From the IMG/VR virus record IMGVR_UViG_3300042485_001050, positions 1 to 28,660 of that record: a stretch of DNA of 28,660 nucleotides; one strand, given 5' to 3'. The translations under genes were made by a program, and so were the position numbers. The notes under the pieces were generated by a model. The model was not told where the DNA came from. It searched no databases and saw only the letters and a program-made list of their open reading frames with translations. The DNA comes from a virus. How positions within the stretch are numbered: position 1 is the stretch's first letter; each line of letters starts with the position of its first letter. Of this stretch, positions 6,998 through 15,357 are shown in pieces.

Positions 6998-7531
6998 ATG
7001 TCACAAGATCAATACGAAGTAGGGCACCGTTGGATGTCCGCAAGACAATACAAATACACCAGCACCAAAGAATACCACGATGCATTTCCATGCGCATATC
7101 GTCAGTGGAGGGCAGACAGCCACTGCAACTTGATTCATGGCTATAGTTTCTCAATGAAATTCTACTTTGGAACAGACAACCTAGATGCCCGTAACTGGGC
7201 TGCTGACTATGGTGGCCTCAAAGAACTCAAAGGTGTACTAGAGAGTCAATTTGACCACACATTGTTGGTGTCAGAGGACGATCCTGAACTGGAACTGTAC
7301 TTGGAAATGCAACGCAGAAACATTGCCAAATTAACCATCCTTCCTAAGTTAGGATGCGAAGGTCTTGCTGATCAACTGTACAAGTACGTCAACGGTGTGT
7401 ACATTCCTGACATGTGGGGTGCTGGTGAAGCAGAACGCTTGTGGTGCTACCGAGTAGAAGTACGTGAAACACAATCAAACATGGCTTTCCGTGAAGGCCA
7501 TAGAGAATGGAATGAGGATTTATTTGCATGA
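6998..7531 (+). CDS. queD: 6-carboxy-tetrahydropterin synthase QueD
   Basis: A 177-aa T-fold enzyme that turns dihydroneopterin triphosphate (the FolE product) into 6-carboxy-5,6,7,8-tetrahydropterin. Motifs: FPCAYRQWRADSHCNLIHGYSF (30-51), with catalytic Cys43 and zinc-binding His42 and His47; AADYGGLKEL (68-77); FDHTLLV (85-91), with the Asp-His relay; CEGLADQLY (120-128); and the C-terminal VEVRET (153-158), supplying the pterin-binding Glu. The HGY in place of HGH is typical of the longer QueD subgroup I recall from phages and proteobacteria. It has its own promoter and a good GGAG site, and its stop overlaps the next ATG. It acts between folE and queE in preQ0 synthesis. Confidence 0.93.
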   Translation: MSQDQYEVGHRWMSARQYKYTSTKEYHDAFPCAYRQWRADSHCNLIHGYSFSMKFYFGTDNLDARNWAADYGGLKELKGVLESQFDHTLLVSEDDPELELYLEMQRRNIAKLTILPKLGCEGLADQLYKYVNGVYIPDMWGAGEAERLWCYRVEVRETQSNMAFREGHREWNEDLFA

Positions 7532-8361
7532 CACCTGAGTATGATATCGCTATGTTGCTGGCCACTCGAGGCCGCACCGAAAGCCTGGGTCGCAGTGTTC
7601 GCAGCCTGATCAAATTTGCAGACCATCCCGAACGTTTGCAGTTGATGTTTGCGTTTGACAATGACGACTCAGCAGGCACCGAATACTTCAAGAACGAACT
7701 ACAACCGTGGTTGGATGAACAAGAACTTAGTTACACTGCCATGCAGTTTGAACGCCAAGGCTATCACCGCCTGCACATCTACAACAACAAGATGGCTGAG
7801 CATACAGATGCTCGCTGGCTGATGATCTGGAACGATGATGCTGTGATGGAGACCCAGAGTTGGGACACAGAGATCATGCGCCGTGAAGGCCAGTTCAAAC
7901 TGCTGGCATTTCACACTCACCTGGATCATCCTTACAGCATTTTTCCAATCTTGCCTCGCAAGTGGTATGAACTGTTGGGTTACATCTCCCCACATTCGGT
8001 GCAAGATGGCTGGCTCAGTCAACAGGCCTATATGTTGGACATATGGGAACGTATACCTGTGTGGGTGTTGCATGACCGTGCTGACATCACAGGCAACAAC
8101 AATGATGACACATTCCGTGAACGTGCATCACTAGAGGGACGGCCATTTGACGAAAACGATTTCCACAGTCGAACACAAATTGAACTGCGCCATCAGGATT
8201 GCGCCAAGTTAGCCACATACATGCGCAGTCAAGGTATTAGCATTGAGTTTTTTGAAAATATTTTCAAAGGCACACAAGATCCTTGGGAAAAACTAGCCCA
8301 GAATGATGTAAACAAGCAAATGGTGCAGTTTGACAATCCACATCGGCACTTTGCCAAGTGA
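7528..8361 (+). CDS. GT-A-fold glycosyltransferase (GT2-like)
   Basis: A 277-aa protein with a GT-A start: IAMLLATRGRTESLGRSVRSL (7-27), FAFDNDDSAG (41-50), and the metal-binding acidic motif MIWNDDAVMET (99-109), where NDD replaces the classical DxD. The second half has Trp/Tyr-rich and Asp-rich acceptor-loop regions (HDRADITGNNNDDTF). It would transfer a sugar from an NDP-sugar; the acceptor is unknown. It is translationally coupled to queD through an ATGA overlap, which suggests glycosylation tied to base modification, but this is inference. Ends 11 bases before the radical SAM gene. Confidence 0.78.
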   Translation: MTPEYDIAMLLATRGRTESLGRSVRSLIKFADHPERLQLMFAFDNDDSAGTEYFKNELQPWLDEQELSYTAMQFERQGYHRLHIYNNKMAEHTDARWLMIWNDDAVMETQSWDTEIMRREGQFKLLAFHTHLDHPYSIFPILPRKWYELLGYISPHSVQDGWLSQQAYMLDIWERIPVWVLHDRADITGNNNDDTFRERASLEGRPFDENDFHSRTQIELRHQDCAKLATYMRSQGISIEFFENIFKGTQDPWEKLAQNDVNKQMVQFDNPHRHFAK

Positions 8362-8362
8362 T

Positions 8363-8368
8363 TAAATA
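8363..8368 (+). promoter_or_regulatory. TAAATA motif before the radical SAM gene
   Basis: ATTAAATAC lies 4 bases upstream of the ATG at 8373, with no purine-rich ribosome site. Three other genes in the window (24515, 27112, 27779) share this layout. It resembles the T4-type late promoter core TATAAATA. Confidence 0.4.
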
Positions 8369-8372
8369 CTAG

Positions 8373-10379
8373 ATGACATACAAATTAGCCTGGGTTCAAC
8401 CCAATTTTCAGCAAGGACCTAAAGAGCTTAATGCTCACTACCTGCCATATTCAGCAGGTGTGATATGGAGTTATGCTATTGCTGACCCATGGATCAAAGA
8501 CAACTTTGAAGTAACAGAATGGGTATGGCGCAGAGATGCAGTAGAACCACTGGCACAACAATTGGCAAAGAACGACATTGTGACTTTTAGCACCTATGTG
8601 TGGAATCACCGTTACAACTACGAAGTTGCTAGACGTGTAAAAGAAATTAACCCTGGTGTGTTGACCATATTCGGCGGACCTGAACCAGCCATAACTGATC
8701 CAGACTTGTTTGTCAAAGAACCATTTATAGATATTGTGATTTGTTTTGAAGGTGAAATTACGTTCCGCAATCTCATGCTGGCTTATCCCACAGGCAACTA
8801 TGATCACATACCCGGCTTGTTGATCAACAAAAATGGTACAGTGTTGAACACTGGCGATGCCAAACGCATTGAAAGTTTGACTGACATACCTAGTCCTTAC
8901 TTGTCGGGTGTGTTTGATCAGTTGATCAAAGATAATCCTGGGGTAATGTGGCAAGGCACACTAGAAACATCACGTGGCTGTCCGTTTGCTTGCACATTCT
9001 GTGACTGGGGCAGCCTCACATACAACAAGGTCAAGAAGTTTGAACTGGAACGTGTGTTTGATGAACTGGAATGGATGGCCAAGCGCAACTTTGATTTTAT
9101 TTCATTCACAGATGCCAACTTTGGCATGTTTGCCGAACGTGACAGTTTGATTGCAGACAAGATCATCGAGTGTCAAGAAAAATATGGCAGCCCAAGAACA
9201 TTTTCAGTGGCCTGGGCCAAGAACCAAAAGAAAGAAGTTGTGGACATTGTGAAGAAACTGCTGGATGCACGTGGTTTCAATCAAGGACTCACCCTGTCAG
9301 TGCAAAGTCTAGACTTGGATGTGTTGGAAAATATTCGACGCAAGAACATGGAAATGAGCAAACTCAATGAAGTGTTCGAACTGTGCGAACAACGCAACAT
9401 TCCCACTTATACAGAACTTATATTGGGCTTGCCTGGCGAAACACTAGAGACCTGGAAGAAAAACTTCTGGAGCCTGTACGAAATGGGCAATCACACAGGA
9501 CTCACAGTGTTTCAGGCACAGTTGTTGGAAAACGCCGAAATGAACTTGTTGCAGAAAAAACTGTTCAAGATCTCCAGTCAACCCGTGACAGACTATTTCT
9601 CAGGATCATACAGCAATGAACATGTGGAAGAAAGCATTGACATCATCACAGGCACCAAAGACATGCCGTTTGAACAGATGTTGGATGCCAGCATATTCTC
9701 TTGGTTCCAAAACACTTTCCACATCAATGGCATCAGTACACTATTGTCGAGACTGGTGCGTAAATATGCCAATGTTTCTTACAGCGAATTTTATGCTGAC
9801 TTGTTCGAACACATGCAAGGCCATGAGTGGTTGAAAAATGAACAAGATCAAGTGCGTCGGTATTACTACAATTGGATGACCACTGGCAGAATCAATCATC
9901 CCAGTATCGGCATTGAGATTCACGGTTGGAACTTGATTCACAGAACAGTGTTGAACATACACATGGAACGTCAATACAACAGTGTGTTTGACATGCTGGA
10001 ACAGTTCATGGCCAAATACAATTTACCTGCTGACTTGCTGGCCGACGCTATGCGATTCCAGCGCAGATACTTTGTGGCCTATGATGCTATGAATACATAT
10101 CCCGAAGATTTGACTTTAAATTACAACATTTGGGAATATCTCAGTTTTGATCATGACTTGATTCAAGCACCAGCCACTTATAGATTAGAATTCCCTGAAG
10201 ACAAAACCATGAGTTTTGAACGATTCTTGGAGTTGTTTTATTTTGCTCGCCGCAGAAACTTTGGCAAGGCCACAGTGGAACGTGTGGGAGATGATGGTGC
10301 ACTGGTGGATGCTGCTCGTCGAGGATCTGCTGCTGCTCGAGGTAAAACAACTAAAGAACTTGCAACTGTAGTTCTATAA
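8373..10379 (+). CDS. B12-binding-type radical SAM protein, 668 aa
   Basis: An N-terminal cobalamin-binding-like Rossmann domain (about 1-150; FGGPEPAITDPDLF at 100-113) precedes a radical SAM TIM barrel with the cluster motif RGCPFACTFCDWG (201-213; Cys203, 207, 210). GLPGE follows later in the barrel. A long C-terminal region (about 400-668), helical and aromatic-rich, ends in a basic Ala/Arg-rich tail. The family does methylations, rearrangements and other radical chemistry on unactivated carbons. The substrate cannot be read from sequence. It sits between a glycosyltransferase and an SGNH hydrolase and near queE, so a modified nucleotide or sugar is plausible. Cobalamin-domain assignment is by layout; no DxHxxG motif is present. 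Confidence 0.88.
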   Translation: MTYKLAWVQPNFQQGPKELNAHYLPYSAGVIWSYAIADPWIKDNFEVTEWVWRRDAVEPLAQQLAKNDIVTFSTYVWNHRYNYEVARRVKEINPGVLTIFGGPEPAITDPDLFVKEPFIDIVICFEGEITFRNLMLAYPTGNYDHIPGLLINKNGTVLNTGDAKRIESLTDIPSPYLSGVFDQLIKDNPGVMWQGTLETSRGCPFACTFCDWGSLTYNKVKKFELERVFDELEWMAKRNFDFISFTDANFGMFAERDSLIADKIIECQEKYGSPRTFSVAWAKNQKKEVVDIVKKLLDARGFNQGLTLSVQSLDLDVLENIRRKNMEMSKLNEVFELCEQRNIPTYTELILGLPGETLETWKKNFWSLYEMGNHTGLTVFQAQLLENAEMNLLQKKLFKISSQPVTDYFSGSYSNEHVEESIDIITGTKDMPFEQMLDASIFSWFQNTFHINGISTLLSRLVRKYANVSYSEFYADLFEHMQGHEWLKNEQDQVRRYYYNWMTTGRINHPSIGIEIHGWNLIHRTVLNIHMERQYNSVFDMLEQFMAKYNLPADLLADAMRFQRRYFVAYDAMNTYPEDLTLNYNIWEYLSFDHDLIQAPATYRLEFPEDKTMSFERFLELFYFARRRNFGKATVERVGDDGALVDAARRGSAAARGKTTKELATVVL

Positions 10380-10382
10380 TGC

Positions 10383-11075
10383 ATGGGCAGTAGACTGTTT
10401 ACATTTGGGTGCAGTTTTACCAACTACCGTTGGAGCACCTGGGCAGATTGTCTTGCTCCAGAATTTGATTATTTTGAAAACTGGGGGCAATCGGGTGCCG
10501 GAAATCACTATATTTTTAACAGCATAATGGAAGCAGATCAGCGGCACCATTTTGGTGCCGGTGATACTGTGGTAGTGTGTTGGACTAATGTCATGCGAGA
10601 AGATCGTTACACTGATCGTTGGCAGACTTTAGGCAACATAACTACCTGCCCAATATACGACCCTGGGTATGTTCGAGATGCTATTACTGAAAGAGGATGT
10701 TTGATACGCGACATTGCTATGATCAAAGCCATTGGTAGTTTTTTGAATAACTGTGCTGGTGTTAACTCAAAGTTTTTGTCCATGTGTGACATAACGAATC
10801 CCCGACAGTTTGACTATTCGCCTGGCGATCAAGATATTTTTGATTTGTACCAACCTGTTCTAAATAACATCATGCCCAGTTATCAAACAGTGTTGTACCC
10901 CTCAGGATGGAAACTCAGTGATGACCCACATCCTACTCCTGCAGAGCATTTGGCCTATTTGGATGCAGTATTGCCAGGTTGGGTGACAAAGGCAGAAACT
11001 CGTGTTAAAATGCATGAAGAAAGTATCAATCTAAATAAACATCGTACAGGAATGTCAAAGGTAACAAGATTATGA
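10383..11075 (+). CDS. SGNH/GDSL-like hydrolase
   Basis: A 230-aa protein with the block I motif LFTFGCSFTNY (5-15; nucleophile Ser11 in a GCSFT version of GDSL), the block III-like SGAGN (37-41) and the block V Asp/His pair DDPHPTPAEH (180-189). These match SGNH hydrolases that act on ester or acyl groups on sugars and lipids. A signal peptide is not present, so it should be cytoplasmic. I recall proteins with the same GCSFT start in marine T4-like phages. It starts 3 bases after the radical SAM stop and its stop overlaps queE. A second member of this type starts at 12835. Confidence 0.72.
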   Translation: MGSRLFTFGCSFTNYRWSTWADCLAPEFDYFENWGQSGAGNHYIFNSIMEADQRHHFGAGDTVVVCWTNVMREDRYTDRWQTLGNITTCPIYDPGYVRDAITERGCLIRDIAMIKAIGSFLNNCAGVNSKFLSMCDITNPRQFDYSPGDQDIFDLYQPVLNNIMPSYQTVLYPSGWKLSDDPHPTPAEHLAYLDAVLPGWVTKAETRVKMHEESINLNKHRTGMSKVTRL

Positions 11076-11917
11076 AATTAAAAGTATCAGAATTATTTTA
11101 TTCAGCACAGGGCGAAGGACGCTATGTTGGTGTACCCAGCATATTCTTGCGCATGTTTGGTTGTAACTTTACCTGTTCAGGGTTTGGTTGCAAGCCTGGT
11201 GAAAAGAGCACAGAAGCAGACGAAGTGGCCAAGACTGTGGAATTGTACAAAACATTTGAAGAACTGCCACTAGTAAACACAGGTTGTGACAGTTATGCGT
11301 CATGGCATCCAGACTTCAAACACTTGAGTCCCACGTACACAGTGGAACAACTGGTGGACCGGATGACTGCACTATTGCCCAATGGCTCATGGTTGCAACC
11401 CAATGGCAACCCCGTGCATTTGGTGATCACCGGAGGCGAACCGCTACTGGGGTGGCAACGTGCTTATCCTGAACTGTTGGATGTGCTACACGAACGTGGC
11501 CTGCGACACATCACATTTGAAACCAATGGCACACAAGACTTGACTCGAGAGTTCAAGGACTACTTGCGCAACTGGTTTGGTGAGATTACTTTTAGTGTAA
11601 GTCCTAAATTAAGTGTGTCAGGTGAGTCATGGGAGGATGCTATCAAGCCCGATGTGATCTGGGATTATGAAACATATGGTGTGACCTATCTCAAGTTCGT
11701 GGTAGAAAAGGTCGAGGACTTTGATGAGCTAGACCGTGCTGTAGATGAATATCGCTTGCGTGAGTTTGGTGGCCCTGTGTTTGTGATGCCAGTGGGCGGT
11801 GTGGTATCAGTGTATGATGGCAACAGGATCAATGTTGCTGACGAAGCACTCAAACGTGGCTACTGGTACAGTCCACGATTACACGTTGACCTCTGGGGCA
11901 ACGGGTGGGGTAAATGA
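11072..11917 (+). CDS. queE: 7-carboxy-7-deazaguanine synthase QueE
   Basis: A 281-aa radical SAM enzyme that contracts 6-carboxytetrahydropterin to 7-carboxy-7-deazaguanine. It opens with VSELFYSAQGEGRYVGVPSIF (5-25), the QueE signature. Cys31 and Cys35 in GCNFTCSGFGC start the cluster motif. The final ligand is most likely Cys72 in TGCDSYASW, matching the usual CDTxxxW; the 36 residues between are an insertion in the cluster loop. VITGGEPLL (118-126) is the SAM-binding GGE motif. Larger than the 210-230 aa of compact QueE. The ATG overlaps the SGNH gene's stop. Substrate comes from queD. Confidence 0.93.
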   Translation: MKLKVSELFYSAQGEGRYVGVPSIFLRMFGCNFTCSGFGCKPGEKSTEADEVAKTVELYKTFEELPLVNTGCDSYASWHPDFKHLSPTYTVEQLVDRMTALLPNGSWLQPNGNPVHLVITGGEPLLGWQRAYPELLDVLHERGLRHITFETNGTQDLTREFKDYLRNWFGEITFSVSPKLSVSGESWEDAIKPDVIWDYETYGVTYLKFVVEKVEDFDELDRAVDEYRLREFGGPVFVMPVGGVVSVYDGNRINVADEALKRGYWYSPRLHVDLWGNGWGK

Positions 11918-12336
11918 TACTAGATGGAGCATTTGAAATGTGGGATTGGTTAACAAAAAAGAAAACGCCTCCTGTTAAAGAGGAAAAAGAAAAAGTTATC
12001 CGTGTGCCCAAGGCACCTGAAAAGTCTGCCAAACAACTGGCCACAGAAAACAACGAACCTTATGTGGCTATTCTTGCCATGGACATTGATCCCAACAACT
12101 TGCATCAAGGTGCATTTGAACTAGACTGGAATGAGATATTCATTGCTCGCTTGGTCAAGGCCGGTTACATGATGAAGCCCACGGACGCAGACTCGGACAT
12201 TGTGGATCGTTGGTTCCAAAATGTGTGCAGACACGTTGTGATGGAAACCTGGGAACAGGACCAAGCCATGCGCAATTCAGCAGGTGGTTATGTACACACT
12301 CGAGACATTGGTGACGGACGCACCGAGATTAGTTAA
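11914..12336 (+). CDS. hypothetical phage protein, 140 aa
   Basis: The ORF starts at an ATG overlapping the queE stop; an in-frame ATG at 11938 with GGAG 9 bases upstream is an alternative that would begin MWDWLTKKKTPP. The N-terminal 45 residues are Lys/Glu-rich and probably disordered. The rest (AILAMDIDPNNLHQGAFELDWNEIFIARLVKAGY) looks folded, alpha/beta and negatively charged, with no transmembrane segment. I recall comparable C-terminal domains in T4-like phages but not a function. Ends 10 bases before the cytidylyltransferase. Confidence 0.7.
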   Translation: MILDGAFEMWDWLTKKKTPPVKEEKEKVIRVPKAPEKSAKQLATENNEPYVAILAMDIDPNNLHQGAFELDWNEIFIARLVKAGYMMKPTDADSDIVDRWFQNVCRHVVMETWEQDQAMRNSAGGYVHTRDIGDGRTEIS

Positions 12337-12346
12337 GGACATTGAT

Positions 12347-12838
12347 ATGATGGATGGAAGACGTGTGGGCTTTACTGCCAGCACTTTTGATTTGTTACAC
12401 GCTGGTCACATTGCCATGTTGCGTGAGGCCAAAGAAGAATGCGACTACTTGATTTGTGCGTTGCAAAACGATCCCACTTTGGATCGTCCCAACAAGAACC
12501 GTCCAGTGCAAAGCATTGTGGAGCGGCAACTGCAACTCATAGGTTGCAAGTATGTGGATGAAGTTTGGGTGTACAACACAGAAAAAGATCTAGAAGACCT
12601 GTTGTTGATCCTGCCTATTGATGTACGCATACTGGGTGTGGAATACGAAGGCCGGGAGTTTACCGGTCGTGAGATCTGTCACAAACGTGATATCGAATTG
12701 CACTTCAATGGACGCGATCATTCATTCAGCAGCAGTGAACTGCGTCAACGTGTGGCACAGGCTGAAGATTTGAAAAAGAAATTAGAGTCATGGGAACCAG
12801 TGGGCGCAGACGACACAGGTGGTCCCAGTCCCAGATGA
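12347..12838 (+). CDS. cytidylyltransferase-like nucleotidyltransferase
   Basis: A 163-aa HxGH-type nucleotidyltransferase: VGFTASTFDLLHAGHIAML (7-25, His18 and His21), RPVQSIVERQLQL (52-64) matching the family's Arg-rich conserved segment, and a C-terminal HSFSSSELRQRV (125-136) in place of the usual ISTTxIK helix start. Relatives (TagD-type glycerol-3-phosphate cytidylyltransferase, HldE C-domain) activate a phospho-alcohol or sugar with CTP or ATP. I chose ATG 12347 because AAGGA sits 7 bases upstream; an upstream in-frame start at 12284 would overlap the previous gene by over 50 bases. The stop overlaps the next SGNH gene. Likely supplies a CDP- or ADP-linked donor to a nearby transferase. 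Confidence 0.83.
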   Translation: MMDGRRVGFTASTFDLLHAGHIAMLREAKEECDYLICALQNDPTLDRPNKNRPVQSIVERQLQLIGCKYVDEVWVYNTEKDLEDLLLILPIDVRILGVEYEGREFTGREICHKRDIELHFNGRDHSFSSSELRQRVAQAEDLKKKLESWEPVGADDTGGPSPR

Positions 12839-13554
12839 TATTGTATGCAAACGGTTGCAGCCACACCGCTGCCGCAGAAGCAGTTGTGCCAGATGTATTT
12901 GCTGTAGACGATGGTAAAAACGGTATAGATCGTCGCCCACATCCACTTAACTTGGCGGCCAGTTGGTGTACACATTTGGCACATGATCTTGGCCGGATAT
13001 TGGTCTGCGATGCAGAGTCAGCCAGCAGTAATGATCGCATTGTCAGAACCACCAGAGATTGGATTGCCAACAACCCTGACAAATTGAGCAACACATTCAT
13101 GGTCATACAGTGGACCACGTGGGAACGTGAAGAATGGTTGCATAATGGAACATGGTACCAAGTTAATGCATCAGGTGTAGATATAGTACCACCGGAACTA
13201 CAGCAACGTTATCGAGAATTTGTGATCAATATAGATTGGGCAATTAAAACTCAAGAAGCACACAAGAAAATTTGGGCATTGCATTGCGAACTACAAGATT
13301 TGAACATTCCACACTTGTTTTACAGCAGTCACAGCACTTTTAGTAACATCCATAGTCATCACGATTGGGGAGTTAGTTATTTAGAACCTTACAACAGACA
13401 GGGTTCTTATTCTGCCATTTTACAACAAAATGGGCATGTTCATACAAAATGGTACCATTTTGATGCCAAAGGCCATTGCTTTTGGGCGCAATACCTGTTA
13501 CAATACATCAAGCAAAACAACTTGGTGAATACAGATGCGCTACCTACTGATTGA
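12835..13554 (+). CDS. second SGNH-like hydrolase
   Basis: A 239-aa protein beginning MILYANGCSHTAAAEAV, where GCSHT is the same GDSL-like nucleophile block as in the 10383 gene. The C-terminal HVHTKWYHFDAKGHCFWAQYL gives the Asp/His block V. It lacks a signal peptide. The central region is rich in Trp and His (WTTWEREEWLHNGTWY). The start is ATG 12835 because it overlaps the cytidylyltransferase TGA as ATGA. A linked pair (cytidylyltransferase then SGNH) suggests esterification or de-esterification of an activated intermediate. Substrate unknown. Confidence 0.65.
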   Translation: MILYANGCSHTAAAEAVVPDVFAVDDGKNGIDRRPHPLNLAASWCTHLAHDLGRILVCDAESASSNDRIVRTTRDWIANNPDKLSNTFMVIQWTTWEREEWLHNGTWYQVNASGVDIVPPELQQRYREFVINIDWAIKTQEAHKKIWALHCELQDLNIPHLFYSSHSTFSNIHSHHDWGVSYLEPYNRQGSYSAILQQNGHVHTKWYHFDAKGHCFWAQYLLQYIKQNNLVNTDALPTD

Positions 13555-14593
13555 TACTAGCAACATGTTTTTCCGTGCGCGGCACCAAGCGCACCGTGCC
13601 GCAGACACATGGACCAAACTGGGTTTTGCCCTGCATCTAACGCTGATGAGTGCAAACAAAGTAGCACGTGATCTGGGCGCTGATCATGTGGTATTCGCAC
13701 TAGAAGGTCGAAGTTGGCGCAAAGATCACTACAAGCCCTACAAAGCCAACCGCGCAGTGGCACGTGGGCAAATGAGTGAGTCAGAAGCAGAAGAGGACAA
13801 ACTGTTCTGGGAAACCTATGATGAGTTGACTAAATACTTGTCTACACGAACCAACTGTAGTGTTATCCGTTGTGCCACAGCAGAAGCAGATGATATCATT
13901 GCACGTTGGATTGCTTTACACCCCCAAGACGAACACGTTATTGTCAGTTCAGATTCTGACTTTGTGCAGTTGATTGCACCCAATGTTAAACTCTACAATG
14001 GCATCAATGATCACTTGTTCAGTCCCGCAGGTGTCACAGACGCAAAAGGCAAAAACTTGGCATTTACTATTGAAAGCAACTCAAAGATCAAGGTTGGCAA
14101 AGCCGATGCTGACTTTGTGCCTCCACCAGATTATCAGAAATGGGTGTTGTTCTTGAAGTGCATGCGTGGTGATCCTGGTGACAATGTGTTCTCGGCCTAT
14201 CCTGGTGTGCGGGTCAAAGGCACTAAGAATCAAGTGGGTCTTACAGAAGCATTTGAAGATCGTGACCGTCGAGGCTATGCATGGAACAATCTCATGTTGC
14301 AACGTTGGTCTGATCATGAACAGGCTGAGCACAAGGTGTTGGAAGATTATGAACGCAACCGTGTGTTGATTGATCTTACTGCACAGCCTGATGAGATCAA
14401 AGCAGTTGTAGATGAAGCCATACGTGAGCAGATTAGCCATAGAGATGTGGGCATGGTAGGTGCGCAATTTTTAAGATTCTGTGGCCGATATGAACTCACA
14501 AAACTCAGTGACTATGCAGATGCCATTAGTCGCTGGTTGAACGAAACATACAAAGGAGTATTAGATGATCGAAGCCAAACCCATAGTGGATAA
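13535..14593 (+). CDS. 5'-3' exonuclease / RNase H (FEN family, T4 Rnh-like)
   Basis: A 352-aa member of the flap-endonuclease/5' nuclease family, similar in plan to T4 RNase H, which removes RNA primers and flaps during replication. Acidic metal ligands: LLIDTSN (4-10, Asp7), the Lys/Arg helical arch WRKDHYKPYKANR (61-73), TAEADDIIARW (115-125, Asp119 and 120), SSDSDFVQLI (138-147, Asp140 and 142), and the H3TH region MRGDPGDNVFSAYPGV (210-225, Asp213 and 216). T4 Rnh is 305 aa, so this one is slightly longer. It starts inside the last 20 bases of the SGNH gene. Confidence 0.9.
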   Translation: MRYLLIDTSNMFFRARHQAHRAADTWTKLGFALHLTLMSANKVARDLGADHVVFALEGRSWRKDHYKPYKANRAVARGQMSESEAEEDKLFWETYDELTKYLSTRTNCSVIRCATAEADDIIARWIALHPQDEHVIVSSDSDFVQLIAPNVKLYNGINDHLFSPAGVTDAKGKNLAFTIESNSKIKVGKADADFVPPPDYQKWVLFLKCMRGDPGDNVFSAYPGVRVKGTKNQVGLTEAFEDRDRRGYAWNNLMLQRWSDHEQAEHKVLEDYERNRVLIDLTAQPDEIKAVVDEAIREQISHRDVGMVGAQFLRFCGRYELTKLSDYADAISRWLNETYKGVLDDRSQTHSG

Positions 14594-15014
14594 AAAGTAT
14601 TGGATCTTGAAGCAAGATGATCGCAAGATTGGTGTGGTAGAAGCCGAAGGCGATGGCTACACTGTACGCATCAATGACCAGATTGGTAAATTTAAAACCA
14701 TACCCATGGTGCGTAAAAAGGTCAACATTGAGTTTGCGCCACCGGAAAAGACCACCCGACCTGCACCGGATCAAGTGCATGGATTTGAAACAGGATGCAG
14801 AGCATTCAACCCCATGTGGGACGTCAAACATAAGTTGCCACTTTTCACTAAAGAGAACAAATCAAAGTCATGGTATGCCGCAGGTTGGTATGCTGTGAAA
14901 CAACATCGTAGTTGGCGACTGCTTCGCAACCCAAAACTAATTGTGTTGGAACGCTATCAATATCAAGGACCATTTCATACTCAGGAGGCAGCACGTGACA
15001 AATCCCTTTCGTGA
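14565..15014 (+). CDS. conserved-looking hypothetical, 149 aa
   Basis: The ATG at 14565 has GGAG 6 bases upstream and overlaps the exonuclease by 29 bases. The product begins MIEAKPIVDKKYWILKQDDRKIGVVEAEGDGYTVRIN, a twisted beta-sheet pattern, then a proline/charged linker and an aromatic-rich C-terminal half (SKSWYAAGWYAVKQHRSWRLL). I recall similar KYWIL proteins in T4-like cyanophages, without function. Its end overlaps the pyrophosphohydrolase start. Confidence 0.75.
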   Translation: MIEAKPIVDKKYWILKQDDRKIGVVEAEGDGYTVRINDQIGKFKTIPMVRKKVNIEFAPPEKTTRPAPDQVHGFETGCRAFNPMWDVKHKLPLFTKENKSKSWYAAGWYAVKQHRSWRLLRNPKLIVLERYQYQGPFHTQEAARDKSLS

Positions 15015-15357
15015 TCAGGAGAAATTTATGCGGGCTTGCGACCAAAGTGTCGACGCAATGAATGACGCTCAGTACACCATGTACAAAAATTTAATTGCGG
15101 AAGAGTTCCGCGAACTGCAAGAAGCACATGACATGGAAGCAGAACTGGATGCACTGATTGACATCCTTGTGGTCACAATTGGTGCTATTCATTCAGCAGG
15201 TTTTGATGCAGAAGGTGCTTGGAAAGAAGTCATGAGCACTAACTTTGCCAAGATTGATCGAGAAACAGGCAAGGTGCGCAAGCGTGAAGATGGCAAGGTA
15301 CTGAAGCCTGTGGGTTGGCATCCACCTGTGTTGTCACCATTCCTGACTAGAAAATGA
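14995..15357 (+). CDS. MazG/PRA-PH-like nucleotide pyrophosphohydrolase
   Basis: A 120-aa all-alpha NTP-PPase-like protein: the EEFRELQEA helix (36-44) gives the metal-binding Glu set, and AELDALIDILVVTIGAIHSAGF (49-70) is the second helix with Asp52 and Asp56. The C-terminal KVRKREDGKVLKPVGWHPP (93-111) is typical of phage PRA-PH-type members. Such proteins hydrolyse non-canonical or alarmone-type nucleotides. The start is GTG 14995 because AGGAGG (14983-14988) lies 6 bases upstream, the strongest ribosome site in the region; an in-frame upstream start at 14941 would have no such site. Confidence 0.85.
   Translation: MTNPFRDQEKFMRACDQSVDAMNDAQYTMYKNLIAEEFRELQEAHDMEAELDALIDILVVTIGAIHSAGFDAEGAWKEVMSTNFAKIDRETGKVRKREDGKVLKPVGWHPPVLSPFLTRK

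Noticed and set aside
8451-8954. 167-aa minus-strand ORF opposite the first radical SAM gene
   Set aside because: It lies fully opposite a well-supported gene, has no ribosome site or motif, and its composition is that of a complementary strand.
14166-14369. Alternative-frame ORF inside the exonuclease gene
   Set aside because: No codon-use shift, no ribosome site and no hydrophobic pattern, in contrast to the folE and GT cases.
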